Origin: VRUE01 sp963824215 | Lineage (GTDB): Bacteria; Actinomycetota; Thermoleophilia; Solirubrobacterales; 70-9 | Length of the DNA stretch: 64,000 nt | Direction of reading: 5' to 3' | NCBI GenBank assembly: GCA_963824215.1 | Contig: CAWGOE010000001.1 | Coordinates: 558,001-622,000 of the forward strand | Part shown: positions 24,902 to 33,138 of the stretch, one piece after another | Layout: every line of letters starts with the position of its first letter | Numbering within the stretch: position 1 is the stretch's first letter | Position numbers and translations under genes: made by a program | Notes under the pieces: generated by a model | Database searches by the model: none | What the model was told of the DNA's origin: nothing | Seen by the model: only the letters and a program-made list of their open reading frames with translations

Positions 24902-24999
24902 GTCCAAGCAGGGCGACGCGCGCGGCGTAGCGACAGTTCCCCTTTCGTACGGCGCGAAGCCGCGCGTGGTGCCCTGCGCCGTGTCATACGGCCTTAGAG
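24888..24999. repeat. Nested inverted repeat spanning convergent stop codons
   Basis: 13-bp outer arms (CTCTAAGGCCGTA / TACGGCCTTAGAG) contain the last codons and stops of both convergent genes. Inner arms GCAGGGC/GCCCTGC and ACGCGCGCGGC/GCCGCGCGT extend the structure. It probably serves as a bidirectional terminator. Confidence 0.7.
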
Positions 25000-26988
25000 G
25001 CCGCGCACGAGGATTGGGTGCGAGCCACCTGGCTCGTACGGCCAGCCCTCCTGCGCGGGCGCGTAGGCGCGGAACTGAAAGCGGGCGCCGCGGCTGTCGT
25101 CGTCGCTGAAACGGTACGCGTAGCGAAAGCGTCCGCGGCCGTCCGTCTGGACTGTGCGGAACTCGGCCCAGGGCAGGCCAGGCAGCCGGAATTGCAGTTG
25201 CACCGACCTCCCGGTTGGTGGAATCGCCGGCCTGGGTGCGACCAGCCTGCCGCGGAAGACCAATGGCGGCCCACCGACCGTCGCCACGGCGGCAGACGCG
25301 CGCAGCTGCAGGCGGCTGCGTACCCCCAGCTCGAGGATCGGTCCGGCCGATCGGCCCAGGGTTGGGCTGCCGTCGAAGCTGATCGCGATGGTCCGACTCG
25401 GTCCGGCGGTTGTCCCGATCGAGAAGGCGCCGTCAGGGCCGGTGATTGCTGTCGAAACGTGCGTCGCCGGTTGGGCGCCCGCCAGGAAGCGCTCGACGAT
25501 TCGCACCGGCTTGCCACCCAGCGGAGTACTGCGACCGCCGATGAGGCGACCACTGAGGAGGACGCGCTGGCCGTAGGGGACCGTGCGGTGTAGGCCCTGG
25601 CGATGGAAAAGGACACGCAGCTCGGTTGTCACCTTGAGTGGGTTCGAGAGGACCATCGAGCTGCCGTCACGACGACGTGTGGTCGCCGCCGAATTCCCGG
25701 CGGCGTCATAGCTAACCGCGCGGAACTCATAGTTGCCGCGTGGATAGGCGTCGGAGTCCCAGCGAGCGCGTAACTCGCCCGCGCTGGCCGACCGGGCGGG
25801 AGCGAGCGGTTCGAAGCGGTCGCCAGAGCCGGCAAGGCGCACGGAGATATGACCTCTGGAGGAATTGGCGCCCGCAAGCGAGTCGGCGATCCGCACCCGA
25901 AGCAGCTCGGGATCCGTCGGGTCTTGGGAGTTGGTGAAGGCGACGCTGGGCGGCGTGCGATCGATTCGCACGGCGGTCGTCTGTGGCTGGTGATTGGCGG
26001 TGCCGTTGCTGCGACCACCGTCATCGACGTTGCCGGCGGCATCGCGCGCGTAGTAGGCCACCTCGTGCACACCCTCCTCGATAACGCTGGCGGTGACCGA
26101 TCCGCCGCCGCCGGTTATGGCAGGGCTGCCGTCAACCCTGATTGCGGTGAAGGGCGGCGGGCCGTCGCCGACCGGCGCCATTCCCGAGCCGGAGTCGATG
26201 GCACTTGCGGCAAGCCGCACTGCGCGATTGGTCCAGCTTTTTGGCGCCCCGCTCAGGAGCGTGACCGGATCGGTGGTGTCGACGCGGAGGACGGCGCGAC
26301 CGCTGGTCGGCGACTTCATGCCTGAACCGGAGACGGCGACCGCGTGCAGGTAGCTCGTTCCCTGCGGCAGCGACTCGATCCTCACCTCGTCGTGCCCGAC
26401 GCCGTTGCGCAGGGTGGTCTCCGCCTCGGCGCAGCGGTCTGGAGCAGCGCAGGGATCGCTGAGAGCCGCTGCCCCGATCGCGATCGCATAGCCACGTATC
26501 CCTGAGAGGGGAGGGAGCCCCGAGGGGTGACCGAGACGGACTCGCAGCGGGAAGCTGGCGCGGCCGATCCAGCCTGCGATTGATGCCGGTTCGATCGATG
26601 CCGGCCGGACATTGTCGAAGCGCAGCTGCTCGCTCGCCGCAGGCCCCTGGCTTCCGGCGGCATCCTCGAGCCAGATTTCGATGCCGTAGACGCCGGGCAC
26701 TTTTGGCAGCGTCAGCGCGGCTATCCCATCGCTCATCCAGCCGATCCGGTTCTCGCTGAGCACGTCTCCCTCGGGATCGTGGATTCTGTAATGGGTGGCG
26801 ACCAGTGGTGGGCCGCTTGTCGGCGGATTCACCCATGTCAACTCGAAGCGGTTGTCCGCATGCCAGGCATCGGAGCCACCCACCACCTGCAGGTTGGCCG
26901 GCCGTGGCGGGCTTGCGTTGGCCGAGGCGACAATCGACGCTGGCGCGATCGCGATTAGTCCCAAGAGGGCCAGGCCGACGCGAACCAT
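24994..26988 (-). CDS. Large secreted protein with Ig-like/bacterial adhesion-type repeats
   Basis: 664-aa exported protein with a signal peptide (residues 1-26, LALLGLIAIAPASIVASANA). It contains several beta-sandwich, Ig/FN3-like modules: a FELTWVNPP fibronectin-type start, repeats ending YARDAAGNVDDGG and VSYDAAGNSAATT, and C-terminal modules of the carboxypeptidase-regulatory type (SGRLIGGRSTPLGGKPVRI, FRGRLVAP). There is no anchor or catalytic motif. It starts in a GTGATG overlap with the stop of the sigma-factor fusion gene, so the two are translationally coupled. It may be an envelope or adhesion protein controlled by that regulator; that is inferred from position. Confidence 0.75.
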   Translation of the reverse strand: MVRVGLALLGLIAIAPASIVASANASPPRPANLQVVGGSDAWHADNRFELTWVNPPTSGPPLVATHYRIHDPEGDVLSENRIGWMSDGIAALTLPKVPGVYGIEIWLEDAAGSQGPAASEQLRFDNVRPASIEPASIAGWIGRASFPLRVRLGHPSGLPPLSGIRGYAIAIGAAALSDPCAAPDRCAEAETTLRNGVGHDEVRIESLPQGTSYLHAVAVSGSGMKSPTSGRAVLRVDTTDPVTLLSGAPKSWTNRAVRLAASAIDSGSGMAPVGDGPPPFTAIRVDGSPAITGGGGSVTASVIEEGVHEVAYYARDAAGNVDDGGRSNGTANHQPQTTAVRIDRTPPSVAFTNSQDPTDPELLRVRIADSLAGANSSRGHISVRLAGSGDRFEPLAPARSASAGELRARWDSDAYPRGNYEFRAVSYDAAGNSAATTRRRDGSSMVLSNPLKVTTELRVLFHRQGLHRTVPYGQRVLLSGRLIGGRSTPLGGKPVRIVERFLAGAQPATHVSTAITGPDGAFSIGTTAGPSRTIAISFDGSPTLGRSAGPILELGVRSRLQLRASAAVATVGGPPLVFRGRLVAPRPAIPPTGRSVQLQFRLPGLPWAEFRTVQTDGRGRFRYAYRFSDDDSRGARFQFRAYAPAQEGWPYEPGGSHPILVRGL

Positions 26989-28229
26989 CACGGGCCGAAC
27001 TCCCCCGCTGCGCTACCGCTCGAAGCTGGTGATTCCGCCACCGCTGGGGGCGCGCTCGATTCCGACGCAGGCGGCGTGTATTCGACTGCGCCCGTTTCGG
27101 CGCTTTCTGGAGCTGGCGCCGGCGGCGGGGTCGCCGGCTCGACTTTCGGCTCCTGTTCGGGTTTCGGTTGCGCCGTAGTCTCAGGCGCGGGTGGGGTGGT
27201 TTCGTATGCGTCGGCCGGGGCAGCCGGCTGGTCCATAGCTAGCTTGGAGATCCGCTCGATCTTCGCCCCGGTGCTGTGCTGCGACTCGATGCCAAGCGGC
27301 GCCGGCGCAATACCGGTGGCAACACATGCGGCAGCGCCGCCGATGGTTCCGGCGCAGACCGTCAGCGCTTTGGCTAGGGCGGCCGTTCCGGCGCCGCGGG
27401 CGCCGCCAGCGACAGCCACCTGAGTGAGGCCGCTCTCGCCCGTAGCTCTGCCGGCGCCGGGCAGGCGCGAGTGCAGGCCGATCAGGAGCTCCTGCGCCCG
27501 CTCCAGCAAAGAGCGGGTGACCGGTAGAGCCGGCGCCAGGGCGGCAACCGCGGCGGGGGTCGCTCGGTAGGCGCGCATCGTGGCTCGGCAGGCCGAGCAG
27601 GCGCGCAGGTGCTCCCGAACAGTCGCCTCACCCCCAGCATCCGCCTCGCCGTCGCAGTAGGCCGAGAGCAGTGGCGCCAGCTCAGCGCAGCGGCCGCCGT
27701 CCTCACTGTGCGTCATCAGCCTCCGAAAGCGTTCCCGTCCCTCAGCCAGGCAACGGTTCACCTTGGTCTGGCTGAAGCCGGTCATCTCGCCGATCTCGAC
27801 GTAGGAGTAACCGGCCGCGAGCAGGGTCAGGGCCCGCAGCTCGGCTGGCTTCAAGGCCTGCAACGCCTCGCGACTACGCGCGATCTCCTCGCGCCGCTCG
27901 GTGCTCTCACCAGGCCCGGCTCCAGAGGCGGCGATCCGCGCGATCGGATCCCCCATCTCATCCTCGCCAACCCCCAACATGCGCTCGCGGTAGCGGCGGA
28001 TCGCCAGCGCCTCGTGCTTGACCACCGTCTTCATCCAGCGGATCAGCTCCTGGGGGCGGTCGTTGGGCGCTTTTACGAGGAGGATCTCCAACGCTCGCTG
28101 GTATGCGTCCTCCGCGTCGTCCTCACAGAGCGAAAAGCGACGTGCGGTCCTCCTCAGCTCCGCGTCCTCGCGGGCAACGAGTTCGACGGCGGCGCGCTTA
28201 CGCCCAGCTGTTGAGATACCTCCCTGCAC
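26988..28229 (-). CDS. ECF sigma factor fused to a zinc-finger anti-sigma-like domain
   Basis: 413-aa regulator. Sigma-2 lies at about 15-95 (EDAYQRALEILL, LIRWMKTVVKHEALAIRR) and sigma-4 at about 135-190 (LKPAELRALTLLAAGYSYVE then a helix-turn-helix EIGEMTGFSQTKVNRC). It is followed by a zf-HC2 segment (LSAYCDGEAD, HLRACSACRA), a hydrophobic stretch (ALAKALTVCAGTIGGAAACVA) and a long Pro/Glu/Ala-rich tail. This puts a sigma factor and a membrane-tethering anti-sigma-like domain in one chain. The GTG at 28229 has GAGGGAG 8 nt upstream; longer frames run into the divergent UXS gene. It is co-transcribed with the secreted Ig-like gene. Confidence 0.85.
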   Translation of the reverse strand: MQGGISTAGRKRAAVELVAREDAELRRTARRFSLCEDDAEDAYQRALEILLVKAPNDRPQELIRWMKTVVKHEALAIRRYRERMLGVGEDEMGDPIARIAASGAGPGESTERREEIARSREALQALKPAELRALTLLAAGYSYVEIGEMTGFSQTKVNRCLAEGRERFRRLMTHSEDGGRCAELAPLLSAYCDGEADAGGEATVREHLRACSACRATMRAYRATPAAVAALAPALPVTRSLLERAQELLIGLHSRLPGAGRATGESGLTQVAVAGGARGAGTAALAKALTVCAGTIGGAAACVATGIAPAPLGIESQHSTGAKIERISKLAMDQPAAPADAYETTPPAPETTAQPKPEQEPKVEPATPPPAPAPESAETGAVEYTPPASESSAPPAVAESPASSGSAAGEFGP

Positions 28230-28374
28230 CAATTCAACTCCCTCGTCCGAACATGCCACGTACAACGAGGGACGGGACCGAGTTCTCCCCCCTTCTGGAC
28301 GGGTGGATGGGGCAAATTGCCGCAATTTGCGAACTGAAGCGTTTATTCCAAGGCCCCTGTAGCATCCGCGGCCG

Positions 28375-29322
28375 ATGAGCACCTGCGTAATCACCGGCGG
28401 CGCCGGCTTCCTCGGCTCCCACCTCTGCGAGCATTTGCTCGCCAAGGGGCACCGCGTCATCTGCGTCGACAACCTGGAGACGGGCTCGCTGCAGAACATC
28501 GAGCACATCCGCGATGACGCCTTCGACTTCCGCAACATCGACATCACCGAGAAAGTCGAGATCCCTGAGGACGTCGACTTCGTCTACCACCTCGCCTCGC
28601 CGGCGAGCCCAATCGACTATCTGCGGCTGCCGTTGCACACGCTCAAGGTCGGCTCGCACGGCACCCACCACATGCTCGGCCTGGCCAAGTTCAAGCGCGC
28701 CCGCTTCCTGATCGCCTCGACCAGCGAGGTCTACGGTGATCCCCAGGTGCACCCGCAGACGGAGGACTACTGGGGCCATGTCAACCCGATCGGGCCGCGC
28801 GGCGTCTACGACGAGGCGAAGCGCTATGCCGAGGCGCTGACGATGGCCTACCACCGCCAGCAGGGCGTCGATACCTCGATCGTGCGGATCTTCAACACCT
28901 ACGGACCGCGGATGCGCGCCCACGACGGGCGAGCAATCCCGACCTTCCTGCGTCAGGCGCTGAAGGATCAGCACCTGACCGTCTTCGGCGACGGCAGCCA
29001 GACGCGCAGCTTCTGTTACGTCGACGACCTGATCCGCGGCATCGTCGCCCTCGCCGAGTCCGATGTGCACACGCCGGTGAATGTCGGCAACCCCAACGAG
29101 TTCACCCTGCTGGAACTGGCCAAGACGGTGATCGAGGTGGCCGATTCGCGCTCGGAGATCATCTACGAGCCGCTGCCGGTTGACGATCCCCAGCAGCGGC
29201 AGCCCGACATCACCCGCGCCCGTGACTTGCTCAGCTGGGAACCGGAAGTTGAGCTGCGCAAGGGACTGCAGCGGACGATCGAGCAGGCTGGCGTCGAGCA
29301 GCTCGCCGGCGCCTCAGACTGA
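28375..29322 (+). CDS. UDP-glucuronate decarboxylase-type extended SDR
   Basis: 315-aa NAD-dependent epimerase/dehydratase. The Rossmann motif ITGGAGFLGSHL is at 5-16, followed by the family-specific HLASPASPIDY near 73, then STSEVYGDP, the catalytic YDEAKR near 145, RIFNTYGPRM and RSFCYVDD. These match UXS enzymes, which convert UDP-glucuronate to UDP-xylose for surface polysaccharide synthesis. Family length is normal. The divergent sigma-factor gene starts 145 nt upstream. UDP-glucose 4-epimerase-like activity is a less likely alternative. Confidence 0.9.
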   Translation: MSTCVITGGAGFLGSHLCEHLLAKGHRVICVDNLETGSLQNIEHIRDDAFDFRNIDITEKVEIPEDVDFVYHLASPASPIDYLRLPLHTLKVGSHGTHHMLGLAKFKRARFLIASTSEVYGDPQVHPQTEDYWGHVNPIGPRGVYDEAKRYAEALTMAYHRQQGVDTSIVRIFNTYGPRMRAHDGRAIPTFLRQALKDQHLTVFGDGSQTRSFCYVDDLIRGIVALAESDVHTPVNVGNPNEFTLLELAKTVIEVADSRSEIIYEPLPVDDPQQRQPDITRARDLLSWEPEVELRKGLQRTIEQAGVEQLAGASD

Positions 29323-29369
29323 GCATCACCTAGCGGCTCCGCCGCGCGGCGCCCAATATCCTCCGCTTT

Positions 29370-31016
29370 ATGGCCAGCAACACCGACAAAGCCGGCGTCG
29401 AAGAAGCCGCTCGCACGATCGCGCCCCTCGTCGGCCCCGATGATGAGCGCATCTTCACCGACTCCGGGATCGAGATTGACCCCCTTTACACCGAGGAGGA
29501 CGTCGGCCCTGGCCTCGAGGAGCGGCTCGGCGCGCCGGGCGCGCCACCGTTCACCCGCGGCATCCACGAGCGGATGTACCGCGACCGGCTCTGGACGATG
29601 CGCCAGTACGCCGGCTTCGCCACCCCCGAAGACACCAACGAGCGCTACCGCTACCTGATCGAGCACGGCTCGACTGGCCTCTCGATGGCCTTCGACCTGC
29701 CGACCCAGCTCGGCCGCGACTCAGACGACCCGCTCTGCAACGGCGAGGTTGGCCGCACCGGCGTCCCGATCGACACGATCGAGGACATGCGGATCTGCTT
29801 CGAGAAGATCCCGCTCGACCAGGTCTCGACGTCGATGACGATCAACGCCCCGGCGGCGATCCTCTTGCTGCTCTACGAGCTGGTCGGCGAGGAGCAGGGC
29901 GTCCCCTCCCAGAAGCTGCGCGGCACCGTCCAGAACGACGTGCTGAAGGAGTACATGGCGCGCGGTAACTACATCTACCCGCCCGAGCCGACGATGCGGC
30001 TGACCACCGACATCTTCGAGTACTGCCGCGAGAACGTGCCGAAATGGAACACGATCTCAATCTCCGGCTACCACATCCGCGAGAAGGGCTGCTCGGCTGT
30101 GCAGGAGGTCGCCTTCACCCTCTCCAACGCGATCGCCTACGTCGAAGCGGCACTAGAGCGGGGGCTAAAGATCGACGAGTTCGCGACCCGCCTTGCCTTC
30201 TTCTTCAACTGCCACAACAACGTCTTCCAGGAGGTCGCCAAGTTCCGCGCCGCGCGGCGGATGTGGGCGAAAATCGTCGAGGAGCGGTTCGGGGCCAAGG
30301 ACCCCAACTCGATGAAGATCCGCTTCCACACGCAGACCGGCGGCGTCACCTTGCAGGCCCAGCAGCCCGAGGTCAACATCATCCGCGTCGCCCTGCAGGG
30401 CTTCGCCGCGGTCGCCGGTGGCACCCAGAGCCTGCACACCAACGGCTTCGACGAGGCGCTGGCGCTGCCGACCGAGCGCTCGGCCCGGATCGCCCTGCGC
30501 ACCCAGCAGGTGCTCGCCCACGAGTCCGGCGTCGCCGAGACGGTCGATCCCTTCGCCGGCTCCTACTTCGTCGAGTCGCTGACCGACGAGATCGAGCAGC
30601 GCGCCTGGGAGCTGATCGGCAAGGTCGAGGAGATGGGCGGCTCGGTCGAGGCGCTCGACTTCATGCAGAAGGAGATCGAGGAGTCGGCGCACTCCTACCA
30701 CGAGCGCTACAAGAGCGGCCAGGACATCATCGTCGGCGTCAACAAATACGTCACCGACCAGGTCGACGACGTCGACATCCTCCGCGTCGACCCCGAGTCC
30801 GAGCAGCGCCAGTTGACGCGGCTGAAGGCTTTCAAGGAGAACCGCGATCAGGCCGCGGTCGAGCAGAGATTGGACGAGCTGCGCGCCGTCGCCCGCGGCG
30901 AGGGCAACCTGCTGCACCCGATCCGCTCTGCGCTTGCCGCTGACGCCTCGATCGGCGAGGTCTGCGGCGCGATGCGCGACGTCTTCGGCGAATACAAGGG
31001 CGGCGCGTTTTTCTAG
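29370..31016 (+). CDS. Methylmalonyl-CoA mutase family, large catalytic subunit
   Basis: 548-aa B12-dependent acyl-CoA mutase large subunit: a TIM-barrel substrate domain without the C-terminal cobalamin-binding domain, which must come from a separate small subunit not in the window. Signatures are TMRQYAGFATPEDTNERY, GLSMAFDLPTQLG, FHTQTGGVTLQAQQPEVNII and GGTQSLHTNGFDEALALPT. The Tyr in RQYAGF favours methylmalonyl-CoA over isobutyryl-CoA (family knowledge). It works downstream of propionyl-CoA carboxylase; a carboxyltransferase subunit is encoded 2 kb away. A dependence on B12 fits the riboswitch locus at the left end. Confidence 0.88.
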   Translation: MASNTDKAGVEEAARTIAPLVGPDDERIFTDSGIEIDPLYTEEDVGPGLEERLGAPGAPPFTRGIHERMYRDRLWTMRQYAGFATPEDTNERYRYLIEHGSTGLSMAFDLPTQLGRDSDDPLCNGEVGRTGVPIDTIEDMRICFEKIPLDQVSTSMTINAPAAILLLLYELVGEEQGVPSQKLRGTVQNDVLKEYMARGNYIYPPEPTMRLTTDIFEYCRENVPKWNTISISGYHIREKGCSAVQEVAFTLSNAIAYVEAALERGLKIDEFATRLAFFFNCHNNVFQEVAKFRAARRMWAKIVEERFGAKDPNSMKIRFHTQTGGVTLQAQQPEVNIIRVALQGFAAVAGGTQSLHTNGFDEALALPTERSARIALRTQQVLAHESGVAETVDPFAGSYFVESLTDEIEQRAWELIGKVEEMGGSVEALDFMQKEIEESAHSYHERYKSGQDIIVGVNKYVTDQVDDVDILRVDPESEQRQLTRLKAFKENRDQAAVEQRLDELRAVARGEGNLLHPIRSALAADASIGEVCGAMRDVFGEYKGGAFF

Positions 31017-31040
31017 GCGCTGGCGCTGGTCCCCTGGCGC

Positions 31041-31088
31041 GCGCATCCGATATTGACCCACTTCAGGTGTGGTCAATATCGGATGCGC
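31041..31088. repeat. Left terminal palindrome of the DUF559 cassette
   Basis: GCGCATCCGATATTGACC (31041-31058) pairs with 31071-31088; the loop holds CAC/GTG for three more pairs. The gene's last codons and stop (RIRY then TGA) lie in it. Confidence 0.85.
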
Positions 31089-31996
31089 TTACGTAGGAGC
31101 GCCGCGCCGCGCCTGAGTTCGTTGCGCACTCTCGCGGGCTCGTGCTTGATCTCGTAGTGAGTGAAGCGCAATGGGGTCATCCCGGCGAGCGCGTGGGCGC
31201 GGTCGCGGCGGGCGTCTCGGGTCTGGGTCGAAGCCGTGCGGTGGTAGCGAAGGCCATCGGTCTCGACGACGAGGCCGAGATCCGGCCAATGGAAGTCGAC
31301 TTCCCAGCCGTTGACCATTTGTTTGCTGAGCGGTGGGGGAAGGTCTGCAGCCGCCGCGATCGGACGAAAGAAGATCTCCAGGTCGGAGTCGGAGAGGCGG
31401 AAGGTGAGCTTGTCGAGGAGCTTGCGCAGAGTAGGAACACCGGGCTGCCCGGCGTAGGTGTCGAGCGATAGTCGCAGCGTCTCAGGGTCGACTAGGTCTC
31501 GCTTGTCCGCTTCGTTCACGGCTCGCTCGATTTCCAGCGGACGGAGTTCGCTCGCCATGTCGATCAGCGTGAGGACGGGGCTGGTGACGGGAATGCCATC
31601 GCGCTTCAAGATGTCCGTCTTGGCAAGAGTAGGCCGCCCGCGCACTCGCAATCCCGATCGCCGCAGTTCGCAGCGACGTCTCACGCTGACTTCGATCAGC
31701 CCTCTTCGCTCGCCCCCGATTCTCCAGAGCGCCGCCGCGCTGCGGTGGCTCAGCATCGCGCCGTCTCCACAGGCGAGAACCGCCACCATCCAGCGCCGCT
31801 CGGGGGTCTGCGTCGGCCAGCCGACCGCATATACCCCACGCATCGCGAGGTGCAGCCGCCCCCGTCCCACGCGGTGCTCGATTTCCCGCGAGTTGAACCC
31901 GAGCGCCAGCAGCTGCCTCCGCGCCACGACCCCGTGCTGCCTCTCGGCCAACTCCCAGGCTCGTCTGCTGCGTTTGTCGTAGAGCGCATCCGACAT
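31073..31996 (-). CDS. AbiEi-like / DUF559 (Vsr-fold) protein
   Basis: 307-aa protein. The N-terminal half (residues 1-80, WELAERQHGVVARRQLLALG, HRVGRGRLHLAMRGVYAVG) is the winged-helix AbiEi/type-IV antitoxin-like domain. The C-terminal part (about 205-300) is DUF559, a Vsr-like PD-(D/E)XK fold, with EVDFHWPDLGLVVETDG and RRDRAHALAGMTPLRFTHYEI. Such proteins are abundant in Thermoleophilia and are often annotated as orphan antitoxins. The ATG at 31996 is encoded in one 48-bp palindrome and the stop in the other. No adjacent AbiEii toxin is present. Nuclease activity and a role in mobility are inferred from fold and the flanking repeats. Confidence 0.8.
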   Translation of the reverse strand: MSDALYDKRSRRAWELAERQHGVVARRQLLALGFNSREIEHRVGRGRLHLAMRGVYAVGWPTQTPERRWMVAVLACGDGAMLSHRSAAALWRIGGERRGLIEVSVRRRCELRRSGLRVRGRPTLAKTDILKRDGIPVTSPVLTLIDMASELRPLEIERAVNEADKRDLVDPETLRLSLDTYAGQPGVPTLRKLLDKLTFRLSDSDLEIFFRPIAAAADLPPPLSKQMVNGWEVDFHWPDLGLVVETDGLRYHRTASTQTRDARRDRAHALAGMTPLRFTHYEIKHEPARVRNELRRGAALLRKRIRY

Positions 31997-32031
31997 TGAC
32001 CACACCTGAAGTGGGTCAATGTCGGATGCGC
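31984..32031. repeat. Right terminal palindrome of the DUF559 cassette
   Basis: GCGCATCCGACATTGACC (31984-32001) pairs with 32014-32031, and GA/TC extends the stem by two pairs outward. It holds the gene's ATG and first codons (MSDAL). It is the reverse complement of the left palindrome apart from one compensated base pair. Confidence 0.85.
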
Positions 32032-32133
32032 TCGGACTCTCCCCTGGCAGGTCTTGCCCAGCCTGCAAAGTGGGGAGGAACCCGGTCGCCGCGGTTGAAG
32101 CGAGCGGCAATGATCGAGGCATCGAGGACGCTG

Positions 32134-32319
32134 ATGAAGTCCGAGCCGGAGTTGGCCGAGCTTCTGGCCGAGGTCGAGGGCGTCGAGGTGACGATGGCCG
32201 AGAAGGGCTTCGGCACCCGGGTCGAGATTCGCGCCGATGAGCAATCTGGCCTCGAGGCGGCCGACCTGGAGCGCTTTTTGGACCACCTCGCAGAGCCGCA
32301 GAAGCAACCCTTCGCATAA
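32134..32319 (+). CDS. Small acidic protein, function unknown
   Basis: 61-aa protein, MKSEPELAELLAEVEGVEVT followed by a short beta-type stretch (GFGTRVEIRA) and an acidic helix (GLEAADLERFLDHLAE). No family recognised. The ATG at 32134 has GAGGA about 6 nt upstream; an ATG at 32110 would add eight residues. It precedes the repeat-rich secreted protein by 18 nt on the same strand, so they are probably co-transcribed. Longer frames reaching into the DUF559 cassette were not accepted. Confidence 0.5.
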   Translation: MKSEPELAELLAEVEGVEVTMAEKGFGTRVEIRADEQSGLEAADLERFLDHLAEPQKQPFA

Positions 32320-32337
32320 CCAAAGGAGAAGACCGAC

Positions 32338-33063
32338 TTGAAGCAGCTGAGCAAGCACCTGACCTTCGCCAACGTGATTTCCTGCATCGCCCTCTTCATG
32401 GCGCTCAGCGGCGCGGCCTTCGCAGCCAAAACGACGCTTGGCAACAAGGCGGTCAAGACCAAGAACCTGGCCAACGGCTCGGTGACCGCGCTCAAACTCC
32501 GCGGTGGCTCGGTGACGAGCTTGAAGCTCGCCAACGGCGCCGTGACCGGGCCGAAGATCGGCCCCGGGGCAGTCGGCTCGACCCAGATCGCCAACGGCGC
32601 GGTGCGTTCCGCCGCGCTCGGCGGCGGCGTAGTGACCGAGGGCAAGCTGAAAAACGGCGCGGTGACCGAGGCGAAGATCTTCAACAGCGCCGTCACCAAC
32701 TCGAAGCTCGGCCCCAACGTGGTAGCGACCGGCAAGATCCAAGACGGCGCGGTGACCAGCGCGAAGCTCTCCGGGGCCTTCCTCTCTCAGCTCGTCAAGA
32801 ACGTGACCTACGAGACCAAAACGAGCACGCTGACTGAATCCGAGACGCCAAAGGAAGCGACCGTCGAATGTCCGAGCGGCAAGGTTGCGATCGGCGGCGG
32901 GACGAAAGTAATCGGCGGCACGACGGTGGCGATGACGGACTCAGGCCCAACGCCACCCAACGCTCAGGGCAAGCGGATCGGCTGGAGTGGGGCGGCGGCG
33001 GAGATGGTCGCCGACGCCGGTAACTGGTCGGTTGAGGTCTACGTCGTTTGCGCTGAACTTTGA
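32338..33063 (+). CDS. Secreted protein with NGAVT-K(L/I) tandem repeats
   Basis: 241-aa exported protein. The signal peptide (residues 1-29, CIALFMALSGAAFAA) is followed by about nine imperfect 10-12-residue repeats of the form NGAVTxxKIxxGAVxxxKLxNG (about 40-150), expected to form a regular beta-solenoid or stalk, and a C-terminal beta domain (ATVECPSGKVAIGGGTKV to VEVYVVCAEL). Repeat proteins of this kind are typical of Thermoleophilia but uncharacterised. The TTG start has AAAGGAG about 10 nt upstream. A strong terminator follows. Confidence 0.8.
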   Translation: MKQLSKHLTFANVISCIALFMALSGAAFAAKTTLGNKAVKTKNLANGSVTALKLRGGSVTSLKLANGAVTGPKIGPGAVGSTQIANGAVRSAALGGGVVTEGKLKNGAVTEAKIFNSAVTNSKLGPNVVATGKIQDGAVTSAKLSGAFLSQLVKNVTYETKTSTLTESETPKEATVECPSGKVAIGGGTKVIGGTTVAMTDSGPTPPNAQGKRIGWSGAAAEMVADAGNWSVEVYVVCAEL

Positions 33064-33070
33064 GCTGCGC

Positions 33071-33117
33071 GCGCGGTCGTCTTTTCCGCCGCTAGGCGGG
33101 GCAAAAGACGACCGCGC
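33071..33117. terminator. Strong terminator hairpin with T-tract on both strands
   Basis: GCGCGGTCGTCTTTT (33071-33085) pairs perfectly with AAAAGACGACCGCGC (33103-33117), and an inner CCGCC-GCTA-GGCGG stem caps it. It follows the NGAVT-repeat gene and precedes the carboxyltransferase gene. Confidence 0.85.
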
Positions 33118-33138
33118 TCAATAGACTCCCGCGCCGCG

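Larger units (their letters stand above)
31041..32031 (-). mobile_element. Candidate mobile cassette: DUF559 gene with 48-bp terminal palindromes
   Basis: Each end carries a 48-nt hairpin with 18-bp arms and a 12-nt loop; the two ends are inverted copies of each other (loops CACTTCAGGTGT and ACACCTGAAGTG) and differ only by one compensated pair in the arms. The single gene inside starts within one palindrome and ends within the other. A 9-bp direct repeat, TCCCCTGGC, lies just outside (31030-31038 and 32040-32048), with unequal spacing to the ends. No classical transposase is encoded. Confidence 0.5.

Noticed and set aside
31996..32133. Long N-terminal extension of the small protein at 32134
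   Set aside because: It would begin inside the right terminal palindrome in the opposite direction to the DUF559 gene and lacks a ribosome site.
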